Positions 1 through 9,175 of a stretch of 64,000 bases of DNA are shown in pieces. The notes beneath the pieces were generated by a model, which searched no databases, had not been told where the DNA came from, and was given only the letters and a program-made list of their open reading frames with translations. Source of the stretch: Geobacter sp. DSM 9736. GTDB lineage: Bacteria > Desulfobacterota > Desulfuromonadia > Geobacterales > Geobacteraceae. Made by a program: the position numbers and the translations under genes. The stretch's first letter is position 1, and each line of letters begins with the position of its first letter. The stretch spans positions 1,302,001 to 1,366,000 of the forward strand of contig NZ_LT896716.1 in assembly GCF_900187405.1 (NCBI RefSeq). Direction: 5' to 3'.

Positions 1-1144
1 CCAGGAAGTCGTGAATGAGCTTGTTTAGCCTGTCCGTCTCCCTTACTACGATGTCGATAAGCTTTCCGTTGTTGGCGTCGGCAGCTACTTCCTGAGCAAG
101 GAGCTGCACAGAGCCGCTTATGGAAGCCAGCGGGTTTCGGATTTCATGTGCGATGTGTGCCGCCAGCTGCCCGATTGCCGACAACCGGTCCGCCTTTTTC
201 AGCTCTTCTTCCATCCTCTTGAGGCGCGTGAGGTCCTGAAAAATAACGATAACACCGGTTTTTTCCCCAACGGCATCCGACAGCGGGACCGATTTGAAGC
301 CGATGGTCCTTTCGGTTCCGTCAAAGCAGGTGAAGAAGAATTCTCCTCGCTGGACATCGTTCATCGTCTCGCCGAGATAACAGATACTCGGAAAGATCTC
401 GTGAAGGTACCTGCCATAGGCCTCTGTCTGCGTCATCCCTGTCAGGGATTCCGCGTACTGGTTGAACACACGGATCCGCCCCTCGTGATTTAGGGTCAGA
501 AGCCCGCTATTGAGATTGGCGACGATGGAGCTGTTGAGCCTGTCCAGTTCCTCGTAATCGATACCCTTTTCCACCAGGGCCCGCTCGCTCCTGCGATTTC
601 GCTCGGCCAGGTATCCCGTAAGAAACGCAGTGAGATAGAAGGCAAGGATGTTGAGAAAAATGGTGTAGAGAAGCCGCTGTTCTCCCATCTCCAGCGCGGG
701 GCTCGCACTCAATCCGAAGGGAAGGAGCCTGCCGTAATACTGCAGGTCGAGCAGTGCGCCATAGAGGATCGCACAGAGCGAAGCGGTATAGATGGCACCT
801 TTCCTGGCGAGTAGCACGCAGGAATTGACGATGCAGAGTAGGTAGAGAAAGGAGTACGGGGAAGACACTCCGCCGGTAAAGAGAATGAGGAGCGTTACTA
901 GAAGGATGTCCCACACTACCTGTACGTGCGGGATCGCGGAACGCAATTTATTGAACTTCAGGGCGATGAGCGACAGGAAGGAAAAGAGGTATGTTGCGAC
1001 GATGAGCCTGGCGACACCGGAATAAGGCTCATCATCGGGAACGACTGAATACTTGCGGTTCAGGACATAGGTCACGGCAAGAACCAGCGAGATAGCGGCA
1101 AGCCGGACAATTATGTACCAGGAGATGCGGTTCTTGTCCGTCAT
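1..1144 (-). CDS. pilS: PilS-type membrane sensor histidine kinase (partial, runs off the left edge)
   Basis: The minus-strand frame opens with ATG at 1144, two bases after the pilC stop, and stays open to the window edge (381 codons), so the catalytic ATPase domain is missing here. The N-terminal ~165 residues contain several hydrophobic segments, consistent with a polytopic membrane sensor. A PAS-like domain follows (ending in a segment reading VIVIFQDLTRLKRMEEEL). The dimerisation/phosphoacceptor box reads HEIRNPLASISGSVQLL, with His333 as the phosphorylated residue. In type IV pilus systems PilS phosphorylates the sigma-54 activator PilR, which controls pilin transcription. Its position directly after pilB-pilT-pilC matches the Geobacter order, so pilR and pilA are expected just outside the window (inference). 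Confidence 0.9.
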   Translation of the reverse strand, partial: MTDKNRISWYIIVRLAAISLVLAVTYVLNRKYSVVPDDEPYSGVARLIVATYLFSFLSLIALKFNKLRSAIPHVQVVWDILLVTLLILFTGGVSSPYSFLYLLCIVNSCVLLARKGAIYTASLCAILYGALLDLQYYGRLLPFGLSASPALEMGEQRLLYTIFLNILAFYLTAFLTGYLAERNRRSERALVEKGIDYEELDRLNSSIVANLNSGLLTLNHEGRIRVFNQYAESLTGMTQTEAYGRYLHEIFPSICYLGETMNDVQRGEFFFTCFDGTERTIGFKSVPLSDAVGEKTGVIVIFQDLTRLKRMEEELKKADRLSAIGQLAAHIAHEIRNPLASISGSVQLLAQEVAADANNGKLIDIVVRETDRLNKLIHDFL

Positions 1145-1146
1145 TT

Positions 1147-2367
1147 CTAGCCGCCGACGGCTCCCGCCAATTTGAAAATGGGAAGATACATGGCGATGAC
1201 GAGACCGCCGACAGTGGTTCCGAGGAAGACCATCAGGAGCGGTTCCATCATAGATGTGAGCGCAGCCACAGCGTCATCCACCTCATCGTCGTAGAAATCT
1301 GCGATCTTGTTCAGCATGGTATCCATGGCGCCAGTTGCTTCGCCGACCGATATCATCTGAACGACCATCGGGGGAAAGACACCCGATTCCTGAAGCGGCT
1401 CCGCTATGGTCTTCCCCTCCGAGATCGCGCTGCGGACCTTGTATATCGCTTCCTCCACCACAACGTTTCCTGAAGTCTTTGCAACGATCTCCAGGCCATC
1501 CATGATCGGCACACCGCTGCTGATCATGGTGCCAAGGGTCCGGGTAAACTTCGCGACGGACACCTTCCGGATGAGAGAACCGAAAACCGGCGCCTTGAGA
1601 GCCAGGCTGTCAATGACTTTCCTTCCCTTTTTGGTTGCGTAGTATTTCCTGAATGCCGCAGACAGCATGAAGAGTCCCAGGATCATGACGATGATGTACT
1701 TCTTGAAAAAATTGCTGAGAGCGATGACGAATTTGGTTGGAGCAGGCAGATCCCCTCCGAAATCGGCGAACATTTTGGCGAAGGTGGGGATAACGAAGAC
1801 AAGGATGACGCCGATGACGATGACGGCGATCGCCATAATGGTGGAAGGATATACCATCGCCCCCTTCACCTGCTTCTTTAGCTTCATTGCCTTTTCGATA
1901 TAGGCGGCTAACCGCCCCAGTATCGTATCTAGAATGCCTCCAACCTCACCGGCCGCTACCAGATTCACGTAGAGCTGGTCGAATGCCTTGGGATGCTTGG
2001 CGAGAGCTTCGGCGAAAGTAGACCCGCTCTCGACGCTCTCCTTGACTTTCACCAGGATGTCCTTGAACGTCTTGTTCTCCTGCTGGGATGCGAGGATGTC
2101 GAGACACTGGACGAGCGGCAGCCCCGAGTCGATCATTGTGGCGAACTGCCGGGTAAAGACCACAAGTTCCTTGGTTTCGACCTTGCCGCTTCCGAAGCTT
2201 GGAAGCTTCAGTTCCTTCCGAAGCCCCTTTCCTTCTTCCTTGACAGAGATCCCCGTGAAACCATACCGCTTCAGCTGAGCTTCCACGTTACTGACAGTAG
2301 CAGCTTCCATTACGCCTTTCTGAAACGACCCCGCCTTGCTTCTTGCTTCCCAGCTGAATTTTGCCAT
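1147..2367 (-). CDS. pilC: type IV pilus inner membrane platform protein PilC
   Basis: The 406-residue protein has the full length of the PilC/GspF family. It has two T2SF domains (about residues 70-195 and 275-398), each followed by hydrophobic segments, with the typical motif FTRQFATMIDSGLPLVQCL at the start of the first and FTRTLGTMISSGVPIMDGL at the start of the second. PilC sits in the inner membrane and couples the cytoplasmic motors PilB and PilT to pilin assembly and disassembly. It lies 12 bases downstream of pilT and 2 bases upstream of pilS, so one transcript is likely. Nothing looks truncated. Confidence 0.96.
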   Translation of the reverse strand: MAKFSWEARSKAGSFQKGVMEAATVSNVEAQLKRYGFTGISVKEEGKGLRKELKLPSFGSGKVETKELVVFTRQFATMIDSGLPLVQCLDILASQQENKTFKDILVKVKESVESGSTFAEALAKHPKAFDQLYVNLVAAGEVGGILDTILGRLAAYIEKAMKLKKQVKGAMVYPSTIMAIAVIVIGVILVFVIPTFAKMFADFGGDLPAPTKFVIALSNFFKKYIIVMILGLFMLSAAFRKYYATKKGRKVIDSLALKAPVFGSLIRKVSVAKFTRTLGTMISSGVPIMDGLEIVAKTSGNVVVEEAIYKVRSAISEGKTIAEPLQESGVFPPMVVQMISVGEATGAMDTMLNKIADFYDDEVDDAVAALTSMMEPLLMVFLGTTVGGLVIAMYLPIFKLAGAVGG

Positions 2368-2379
2368 GACAACTCCTTG

Positions 2380-3483
2380 TCAAACGCCCTGCCGCGGTCT
2401 GCCAGGCTGACCTGCAGGTCCGCCGTTGCTCATCATCTGCCTCAATTCAGAAGGATCAGGAGAACGACCCATTGCGTCGTCGAGAGAGATGATCCTTCTC
2501 GACATGAGGCTGTAGAGAGACTGGTTCATCGTCTGCATCCCGAATTTATCCTGACCGACCTGCATCTGCGAATAAATCTGATGTATTTTGTCTTCCCTGA
2601 TGAGATTGCGGATGGCGGCGTTAGGCACCATCACCTCAAGGGCAAGCGCCCTCCCCCGCCCGCTCGCACGTGGAATAAGCGTCTGGGAAAGCACACCTTC
2701 CAGCACGAAGGAGAGCTGTGTCCGTACCTGCGTCTGCTGGTAAGGAGGGAAGACATCTATAATCCGGTTTATCGTCTGAGTGCAGGAGTTTGTGTGAAGG
2801 GTGGCGAAGCAGAGATGGCCCGTTTCCGCCAGGGTCAGCGCAGCCTCGATAGTCTCCAGATCCCGCAACTCACCGACGAGCACAACATCCGGGTCCTGAC
2901 GCAGCACATATTTCAGTGCGGACTTGAAACTCTTCGTGTCCGCTCCGACCTCCCGCTGGTTGACAAGACAACCTTTGTGGGGATGAAGATATTCGATGGG
3001 GTCTTCTATAGTAACGATATGATCGTGCCGCTCGCTATTGATCTTGTCGATGATCGACGCAAGGGTGGTCGATTTACCGCTGCCGGTGGGTCCCGTAACC
3101 AGAATCAAGCCCCGCGGCTTGCATGAAAGCTCGCTCACCACCGGCGGAAGTCCCAGCTCTTCGAATGTGAGAATCTTGTAAGGGATAACACGGAATACGC
3201 CCGCGACGGCGCCACGCTGGATGAAGATGTTCCCCCTGAAACGGGAAAGACCCTTCACCCCAAACGATAGATCCAGTTCATTCTCCTCCTCGAACTTGTG
3301 CTTCTGGGAGTCGGTGAGGACGCTGTAGCAGAGCTGCTTCGTCTCCACCGGCGTAAGAGGAGGAAGATCCATCGGCCGGAGCGAGCCGTCGATCCTTATC
3401 TGGGGAGGCGTGCTAGTGGTTATGTGGAGGTCGGAGCCCCCGCAGTCAACCAGTTCCTTCAGCAATTGGTGTAGGTTAGCCAT
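2380..3483 (-). CDS. pilT: type IV pilus retraction ATPase PilT
   Basis: This 367-residue protein is a hexameric secretion ATPase that powers pilus retraction. Visible signatures are the Walker A motif GPTGSGKSTT (residues 131-140), a Walker B region reading DVVLVGELRDLET, the His box TGHLCFATLHTNSC, and the PilT-specific C-terminal motif AIRNLIREDK, which separates it from PilB. It lies between pilB (19-base gap) and pilC. The proline- and glycine-rich C-terminal tail is slightly longer than in minimal PilT proteins. Geobacter genomes carry several pilT paralogues; position next to pilB and pilC marks this as the main one (inference). Confidence 0.96.
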   Translation of the reverse strand: MANLHQLLKELVDCGGSDLHITTSTPPQIRIDGSLRPMDLPPLTPVETKQLCYSVLTDSQKHKFEEENELDLSFGVKGLSRFRGNIFIQRGAVAGVFRVIPYKILTFEELGLPPVVSELSCKPRGLILVTGPTGSGKSTTLASIIDKINSERHDHIVTIEDPIEYLHPHKGCLVNQREVGADTKSFKSALKYVLRQDPDVVLVGELRDLETIEAALTLAETGHLCFATLHTNSCTQTINRIIDVFPPYQQTQVRTQLSFVLEGVLSQTLIPRASGRGRALALEVMVPNAAIRNLIREDKIHQIYSQMQVGQDKFGMQTMNQSLYSLMSRRIISLDDAMGRSPDPSELRQMMSNGGPAGQPGRPRQGV

Positions 3484-3502
3484 TATTTACCTCTTAAACC
3501 CT

Positions 3503-5212
3503 CTAATCGTCAGAGATGGTGACACGAAGAACCTCTTCGAACGAGGTGACGCCATCCTTCAGTTTGGTGAGCCCCGACTGCCGCATTGTCTTGACGCCCA
3601 GCCGCATCGACTCGCGCTTGATCTCCGCCGTATTGGCGCCATTGAGAATCAGTTCCCTGATCTCCTCCAGCATGGGCATTACCTGATAAAAGCCTACCCT
3701 CCCCTTGTAGCCGGTACCGTTGCATTTTGGGCAACCCGCCCCCTTGTAGCAAACATATTCCGGAGCTTCATCGGCGTGCACACCCGCATCTACGAGTGCC
3801 TGCACCGGAATTTCCTCGACAACCCTGCAATCGGAGCAGACTCTTCTTGCAAGCCTTTGTGCTGTAATGAGGTTCACCGCAGACGCTACTAGAAAAGGCT
3901 CTATTCCCATGTTGAGGAGCCGGTTAACCGTGGAAGGAGCATCGTTGGTATGTAGGGTGGAGAGAACGAGGTGTCCTGTAAGAGCCGCCTTCACAGCTAT
4001 TTCGGCAGTTTCGAAATCACGGATCTCGCCGATCATGATGATGTCCGGGTCCTGACGGAGAAACGCCCGAAGCGCAGCGGCGAAATTCAAGCCGATCTCC
4101 TCGTGCATCTGCACCTGATTTATCCCGGCGAAGTTGAACTCGACCGGATCTTCGGCGGTCGAGATGTTGTCCGAAACCTTGTTGAGCTCCGAGAGTGCGG
4201 AATAGAGCGAGACGGTTTTGCCGCTGCCTGTAGGCCCTGTAACGAGCACCATGCCGAAGGGTTTGTGGATCTCGCGCTTGAAGTGAGCCAGCGCCTCCTC
4301 CTCGTACCCCAGCTTCGTCATGTCGAGCTGGAGACTCGACTTGTCAAGGAGACGGAGAACGATCTTCTCCCCGAAGAGCGTGGGGAGGACCGATACGCGG
4401 TAGTCCATGTCCTTCCCGCCGCCGAGCTTAATCTTGATCCTGCCGTCCTGGGGGAGGCGGCGCTCGGAGATGTCGAGCTCCGCCATGATCTTGATCCTGG
4501 AAGTGATGGCGTTCTTAAGCTTCATGGGAGGCTTCATCACCTCGTAGAGCACACCGTCGATCCGGTAACGCACGCGGAAATATCGTTCGTACGGTTCCAC
4601 GTGAATGTCGCTCGCCTTCTTCTTGATGGCGTCGGTGAGGATGAAGTTAACGAGCTTGACCACAGGCGCGTCTTCGGTGGAGCGCTCCAGAGAGGAGATA
4701 TCGAGCTCATCCTCGTCCCCGACAACCTCCAGCTCCTCCATTCCCTGAAGGTCGCTCATGACATCGGCGAGCGAGGCGGACTGGTCGTAATACTTGTCGA
4801 TGGCGGTCTTCACCGCGGATTCAGCGGCAACTACCACTTCTATGTTGTAGCCGGTCATGAACTTGATGTCGTCGACGGCGAAAATGTTCGACGGATCGCT
4901 CATGGCGATGACGAGGGTGGAACCGGCTCTGCTGATGGGTACAACCTGGTACTTCTGTGAGGTTTCGACCGGAATAAGCTTGATGATGGAGGAATCTACT
5001 TCGAGTTCGCTGAGGTTGATCGACGGCAGCCCGTACTGTTTTGCCAGAAAATGGGTGAGATCGGATTCGGTGATGAGGTTGTTCTTTATAAGGATTGAAC
5101 CGAGCCGGTGCTGCCCCCCCGACTGCTTCTGCTCCTCTATGGCTGAAGCAAGCTGCTCGGGAGTGATCAGCTTGTTACGAACCAGCAGTTCTCCCAGCCT
5201 GCTCAACTGCAT
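3503..5212 (-). CDS. pilB: type IV pilus extension ATPase PilB
   Basis: The 569-residue protein is the ATPase that drives pilin polymerisation. It has an N-terminal MshEN/T2SSE_N region (RLGELLVRNKLITPEQLA), Walker A GPTGSGKTVSLYSAL near residue 325, Walker B IIMIGEIRDFETAEIA, the His box TGHLVLSTLHTNDAP, and a C-terminal zinc-binding tetracysteine (CSDC, then CPKCNGTGYKGRVGF). The frame can extend to a TTG at 5254, but the ATG at 5212 has a GAGGAA site five bases upstream and yields the usual family N-terminus, so I chose it. That leaves 38 bases to the aroE stop; pilB probably belongs to a long leftward transcript. Confidence 0.96.
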   Translation of the reverse strand: MQLSRLGELLVRNKLITPEQLASAIEEQKQSGGQHRLGSILIKNNLITESDLTHFLAKQYGLPSINLSELEVDSSIIKLIPVETSQKYQVVPISRAGSTLVIAMSDPSNIFAVDDIKFMTGYNIEVVVAAESAVKTAIDKYYDQSASLADVMSDLQGMEELEVVGDEDELDISSLERSTEDAPVVKLVNFILTDAIKKKASDIHVEPYERYFRVRYRIDGVLYEVMKPPMKLKNAITSRIKIMAELDISERRLPQDGRIKIKLGGGKDMDYRVSVLPTLFGEKIVLRLLDKSSLQLDMTKLGYEEEALAHFKREIHKPFGMVLVTGPTGSGKTVSLYSALSELNKVSDNISTAEDPVEFNFAGINQVQMHEEIGLNFAAALRAFLRQDPDIIMIGEIRDFETAEIAVKAALTGHLVLSTLHTNDAPSTVNRLLNMGIEPFLVASAVNLITAQRLARRVCSDCRVVEEIPVQALVDAGVHADEAPEYVCYKGAGCPKCNGTGYKGRVGFYQVMPMLEEIRELILNGANTAEIKRESMRLGVKTMRQSGLTKLKDGVTSFEEVLRVTISDD

Positions 5213-5250
5213 AAATTCCTCTTTGCTCCACACAAGATAGTAATGGTCAC

Positions 5251-6135
5251 TCAATAACCCCCGTCGAGCATCGACAGCAGAGCCTTTTTCATGCAGTCAG
5301 CGGGAATCTCGGCTCCGGTCCAGAGTCTCAACGCCGCTTCCCCCTGGGCTGCGAGCATCCCCAGACCGTTTGCAGTTTTGAGGCCAAGGCCGCGGGCAGC
5401 GGCAAGAAGCGGCGTCTCGGCAGGCACATATACCATGTCGTAGACCCCTCCCCCCGACTTCATAGATGAAAGATCAAATCCTGAAAAGGAGGATCCTCCC
5501 ATGCCTATGGATGTCGTGTTAACGATCAGATCGGCCGACGCAAGTACATCTCCATCCTGCAGCGACCGGAGTGAAGCTGAGCGCAGCTGGATGTGAGGGA
5601 ATTCCGTCCGCACGCGGCGGATCAGCTCTTCTCCCCGCTCCTCGGTACGGTTTACCAGCAGAAGCGACGAAACACTCTCCTGACACAGACCCGTCACCGC
5701 AGCACGGGCAGCCCCTCCTGCACCGACGACCACAACTCGGGCACCTTCAGGTTCGAGTCCGAGATCCCGCCGAAGGGAAGAAATGAACCCGGTGCAATCC
5801 GTATTGTATCCGACAAGCCGATCCTCCTCCCGCTTTACCGTATTGACGGCGCCTATCAGTGAAGCTTCGGGGGAGAGTGCGTCGAGATATGGGATGATCG
5901 ATGATTTATGGGGGATCGTTACGTTGAAACCGGCGACATTCAGCGCTCGCAGGCCTGCCACCGCCTGGCCCAGCAGCTCAGGAGCCACCGGGAACGGGAC
6001 ATAGACCCAGTCGAGGCCGAGCTGGCGCAAAGCCGCATTCTGCATAAATGGCGACAGCGAATGCTCGACCGGCCATCCGATGATTCCGAGAATCCTGGTG
6101 CTTCCCGTTATCCCGCCCTGTTCAGAAAAATTCAT
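5251..6135 (-). CDS. aroE: shikimate dehydrogenase
   Basis: AroE reduces 3-dehydroshikimate to shikimate with NADPH, the fourth step to chorismate. The 294-residue protein has the shikimate-binding SLSP motif (GWPVEHSLSPFMQNAAL), the catalytic lysine in NVTIPHKSS, the catalytic aspartate in GYNTDCTGF, the NADP-binding glycine loop VVGAGGAARAA and the VNTTSIGM segment. A TTG at 6153 would add six residues, but the ATG at 6135 has GAAGG about eight bases upstream and gives the common N-terminus. It sits between the DUF2723 gene and pilB. A pathway gene beside pilus genes is plausibly a neighbour by position only. Confidence 0.95.
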   Translation of the reverse strand: MNFSEQGGITGSTRILGIIGWPVEHSLSPFMQNAALRQLGLDWVYVPFPVAPELLGQAVAGLRALNVAGFNVTIPHKSSIIPYLDALSPEASLIGAVNTVKREEDRLVGYNTDCTGFISSLRRDLGLEPEGARVVVVGAGGAARAAVTGLCQESVSSLLLVNRTEERGEELIRRVRTEFPHIQLRSASLRSLQDGDVLASADLIVNTTSIGMGGSSFSGFDLSSMKSGGGVYDMVYVPAETPLLAAARGLGLKTANGLGMLAAQGEAALRLWTGAEIPADCMKKALLSMLDGGY

Positions 6136-6302
6136 AGCGGACCCTTCAGGCAACGTTTATCAGTACAACTGGAAAATACAGATGTTCGCAGGGGACTTTG
6201 ACTGCACAGTGTGAGGAGGGACGTTGTCAAAAGTTCAATTCAGATTGTCAAATTGTTGATCGGCAGTAGCCGGGAAACCTTTAGATTTTTTCGTGTGTAC
6301 GG

Positions 6303-8159
6303 CTACCGCAGGCCATACCCGGAGAGTATACGCGCCACCTGCCCTTGCATCTCCGGCGCGATACGTTCCGCCATCCGAAGCTCCCGGACCGCCTCCTGAA
6401 CCCGGCCAAGACGCAGGAAAGTTTCTCCCGCTTCCATGTGAGCGCTCGCATAGATCAGAATTGCCTTACCGGTGTCCAGATCACGGAAAAACATATCATC
6501 GTTGATGCCACGGAAGTTGTAAAGCCTCCACACAGCCAGATCCGGCGGATAGGTAGTCGCAGAGGGCGATTTAATCAGCTCATAGCATATGCCTCTCTGT
6601 ATCATGGAGAACTCTTCGAAACCCACGGAATAACGAGTGGAGAAATCGATATAAACGGGCCGATTCCTGATCTGCTCTGAAATAGCTACTTTCAGCACAT
6701 ACTCTGCTGGCTGGAACTCCAGAGGAAGCGATCGTAACATGCTGTAGCGGAAAAGCTTCGGGAAAGCGTCCAAGTACCAGGTAAAGACAAGATGCGGCGT
6801 ATGGAGAATGTCAAGATCCTCACGCATCTTCTCCACCCCCTGCAGGTACCAGAGCGGGAAAGCACCGCTGTCCCCCCAGGTGAAGAGGACAGCTCCTTCA
6901 GGCATGCTTCTTAGTGAGTTGGTGGCATAATCGTATGCGATGTAGTTTTCGTGCTGGTCGTTTTCCACGTAGTTACCGGCACACAATGTAACGGGTAGCG
7001 CAAAGAGAAGCGCAAGGGCAGCCACACGAACCGGCTTTCCCCCGCTCCGCAAAGACCCGCAGGTGTATAGAATCTGCCTGAGAAGGAAGAACATTCCCAT
7101 CCCGATGAAGACCGCCGAGAGAAGGTAGATCGGGTCGAAAAACTCCTCAGTCAGAAAGATCAGGTCATCTGGAGTATTGAAGTATCCCACGATGACAAGG
7201 AGGAACACAGCGATGGCTATGGCATACGAAACGATTTCGTGGCGAAGCTTCCTGAAATAGGCGAGAAGGCCGATGAGCAGCAGGAATAGGCCCAGGAGCG
7301 TGAACTCGTAAGGCACGCTGAAGGCGTTGATCTGCTTCCAGAGCAGGGAAAGGGAGCGAACGGGTTTATCAACAGGGTATCCCTTGCGGAGAAAATTCCA
7401 GAGGAACTGCGTCAGCGTTTTCGGATCCCCCCAGTTGAGGAGGGGATTCTGCATGGCACGAATTGGCAGATGAAGATGAACGGATATAAAGCCGAATGCG
7501 GCGAACGATAGGACGAGGAGCAGCTCCTTCACCCGTGTAACAAGGCGCCAGTCTTGGGAAAGGATCAGAAAAGCGAAAGATGGCAGCATAAGGATCATGA
7601 TCTGATGCCCCCCGAAGCCGAGACCTGAGAGAAAAGCTCCCAGATAGATATAGCCAGGATAGTCCTCACCATTCCGATACTTTTCGCGCCATAGCAGGAT
7701 CAGGTAGAAAATCATCGCACAGAGGAAAGCCACAAGCGGGTATGGCTTATCATGGTTGGACTGCAGCCAGAGCCGTGGAGAGAACGCAAATGTGAGGGCA
7801 GCCGCCAGCGCCACCAAGCGCCGCTGAAGGATGCTCGCTTCGCGGTCTACTGCTGTGACTAGCCTGCACACGAGCAGATAAACTCCATAGCAGGCGACAG
7901 CAGCAGAGAGAGCGGTTGCTATGTTCACGCGAAACGCAATATTTCCGAAAGGAAGGTAGGTAAAGGGTTTTGCATAGTTGATGAAGAGCGGGTAGCCGGG
8001 AGAGTGCGCTGCACCGAGAGAATGGATCGCTGTAAGGAATTCACCGCTGTCGAAGAAAGTAACAGAGGGTGCGAGGGTGAGAAGATATACGGCAAAGGGA
8101 ACGATAACGGCAAGAACGGCACAGGGATCAATCTGTGCGATAAAGTTACGGTCTCTCAA
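6303..8159 (-). CDS. DUF2723 multi-spanning membrane protein (putative lipid-linked glycosyltransferase)
   Basis: This ~618-residue polytopic protein carries the DUF2723 signature near its N-terminus (TLAPSVTFFDSGEFLTAIHS, then GAAHSPGYPLF). The acidic residue in FFDSGE resembles the first-loop catalytic acid of GT-C glycosyltransferases, to which this family is distantly related. About ten hydrophobic segments follow, then a soluble C-terminal domain ending in a TPR-like stretch (LGRVQEAVRELRMAERIAPE). The longest frame starts at 8237, deep inside the upstream gene. A TTG at 8159 has AGGAG seven bases before it and leaves only a 14-base overlap, so I prefer it. Substrate unknown. A role in glycosylating surface proteins, perhaps pilin given the neighbouring genes, is inference. 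Confidence 0.82.
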   Translation of the reverse strand: MRDRNFIAQIDPCAVLAVIVPFAVYLLTLAPSVTFFDSGEFLTAIHSLGAAHSPGYPLFINYAKPFTYLPFGNIAFRVNIATALSAAVACYGVYLLVCRLVTAVDREASILQRRLVALAAALTFAFSPRLWLQSNHDKPYPLVAFLCAMIFYLILLWREKYRNGEDYPGYIYLGAFLSGLGFGGHQIMILMLPSFAFLILSQDWRLVTRVKELLLVLSFAAFGFISVHLHLPIRAMQNPLLNWGDPKTLTQFLWNFLRKGYPVDKPVRSLSLLWKQINAFSVPYEFTLLGLFLLLIGLLAYFRKLRHEIVSYAIAIAVFLLVIVGYFNTPDDLIFLTEEFFDPIYLLSAVFIGMGMFFLLRQILYTCGSLRSGGKPVRVAALALLFALPVTLCAGNYVENDQHENYIAYDYATNSLRSMPEGAVLFTWGDSGAFPLWYLQGVEKMREDLDILHTPHLVFTWYLDAFPKLFRYSMLRSLPLEFQPAEYVLKVAISEQIRNRPVYIDFSTRYSVGFEEFSMIQRGICYELIKSPSATTYPPDLAVWRLYNFRGINDDMFFRDLDTGKAILIYASAHMEAGETFLRLGRVQEAVRELRMAERIAPEMQGQVARILSGYGLR

Positions 8160-9174
8160 TTGACTGCTCCTGTGTGGCGGATTCGCTGATGGCCCTGAGG
8201 GAAACGTTTCCACGCCATAGACAGTAGAACCCTGCAATGATCACCGGAAAGAAGCTCAGCCCGTGGATGACAAAGGCAATGCTGAGGGCCTTTTCAGAGG
8301 TGATATTGAAAGCGGTCAGGGCTGTGACGCAGGCGAAGTGGTAAGTCCCTATGAATCCGGGAGAGGCCGGAACCATCACCGCGAATACGAGAAATACCAT
8401 GATGAACATCGAAGCGATAATCGGGAGGTGTACCCCGAAGGCTTGAAGGATAAGGTCGATGGGCCAGATGGCGGTAGCCCAGACCAGGAGGGAGGTAAGG
8501 ACGAGGGGTGCCAGGTCCGCAGGCTTCGACGAGAGCCTGATGCCAGCGATGAAAGAGCCGAGAACCGGTATGATCTTCTCTGACACCTTGGCGGGGAACG
8601 GCTTTAGAAGGAACCCGACGTAGTGCAGCGTCCTCGCTGTCTGTCGTTTGAGAAGAAGGAGAAATAGGATGACCATCAGGTAGAAGCCTACCGTCGCGTA
8701 CCCTCCCATCTCCATCCCATGCTCTACTTTTTCCATTCCGGGGGGAAGCTTCAGACTGAAGAAGGTGGCGAGGAGAATGATGAGTACAGTAAAGCCGTCG
8801 AAGAGGCGGTCGAGTACGAGTGTGGCAAAGACAGAGCTAGTCTCCAGCTTTTCCCGGTTGGCAAGCGCGTACGCCCGCACGAATTCGCCTAATCGAGCAG
8901 GGAGAAGATTGTTCGCCATATACCCGATGATGGTCGCCGAGGTGAGGCTCCCGATCCCGATCCGCTTGATCGGGAGCAGAAGGAAGTGCCAGCGTACGGC
9001 GCGAAAAAAATAGCTCACAAACGTAAGTAATACCGCCGGCCAGAGGAACAGGTAGTCAATTTCCCTAAAAGCCTCCAGAAGCTTTGTAGTGTCTATTTTC
9101 CGGAACAGCATGAAGAGGAAGAACATGCTGATGCCGGTGCCGATCCACAACTTCTTGTCGAAAGCCTTCCCCAC
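8146..9174 (-). CDS. lysylphosphatidylglycerol synthase transmembrane region family protein (UPF0104)
   Basis: The 342-residue protein is almost entirely hydrophobic, with 7-8 predicted membrane segments, and has the hallmarks of the LPG_synthase_TM family (PF03706): FFRAVRWHFLLLPI near residue 60, then ATIIGYMANNLLPARLGEFVR and PASPGFIGTYHFACVTAL. Family members include flippase domains of MprF and stand-alone proteins next to lipid or glycan genes. No lysyltransferase domain is attached here. The start is a GTG at 9174, one base after the ribF stop. The downstream DUF2723 gene overlaps its 3' end, which suggests coupled translation and a shared envelope role (inference). Confidence 0.85.
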   Translation of the reverse strand: MGKAFDKKLWIGTGISMFFLFMLFRKIDTTKLLEAFREIDYLFLWPAVLLTFVSYFFRAVRWHFLLLPIKRIGIGSLTSATIIGYMANNLLPARLGEFVRAYALANREKLETSSVFATLVLDRLFDGFTVLIILLATFFSLKLPPGMEKVEHGMEMGGYATVGFYLMVILFLLLLKRQTARTLHYVGFLLKPFPAKVSEKIIPVLGSFIAGIRLSSKPADLAPLVLTSLLVWATAIWPIDLILQAFGVHLPIIASMFIMVFLVFAVMVPASPGFIGTYHFACVTALTAFNITSEKALSIAFVIHGLSFFPVIIAGFYCLWRGNVSLRAISESATQEQSIERP

Positions 9175-9175
9175 G

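Noticed and set aside
1993-3126. Open plus-strand frame of 377 codons
   Set aside because: It is antisense to pilC and pilT, has no recognisable motif or ribosome-binding site, and arises from the codon bias of the real genes.
3971-4960. Open plus-strand frame of 329 codons
   Set aside because: Antisense to pilB; composition (Val, Leu, Glu, His rich) is typical of a shadow frame.
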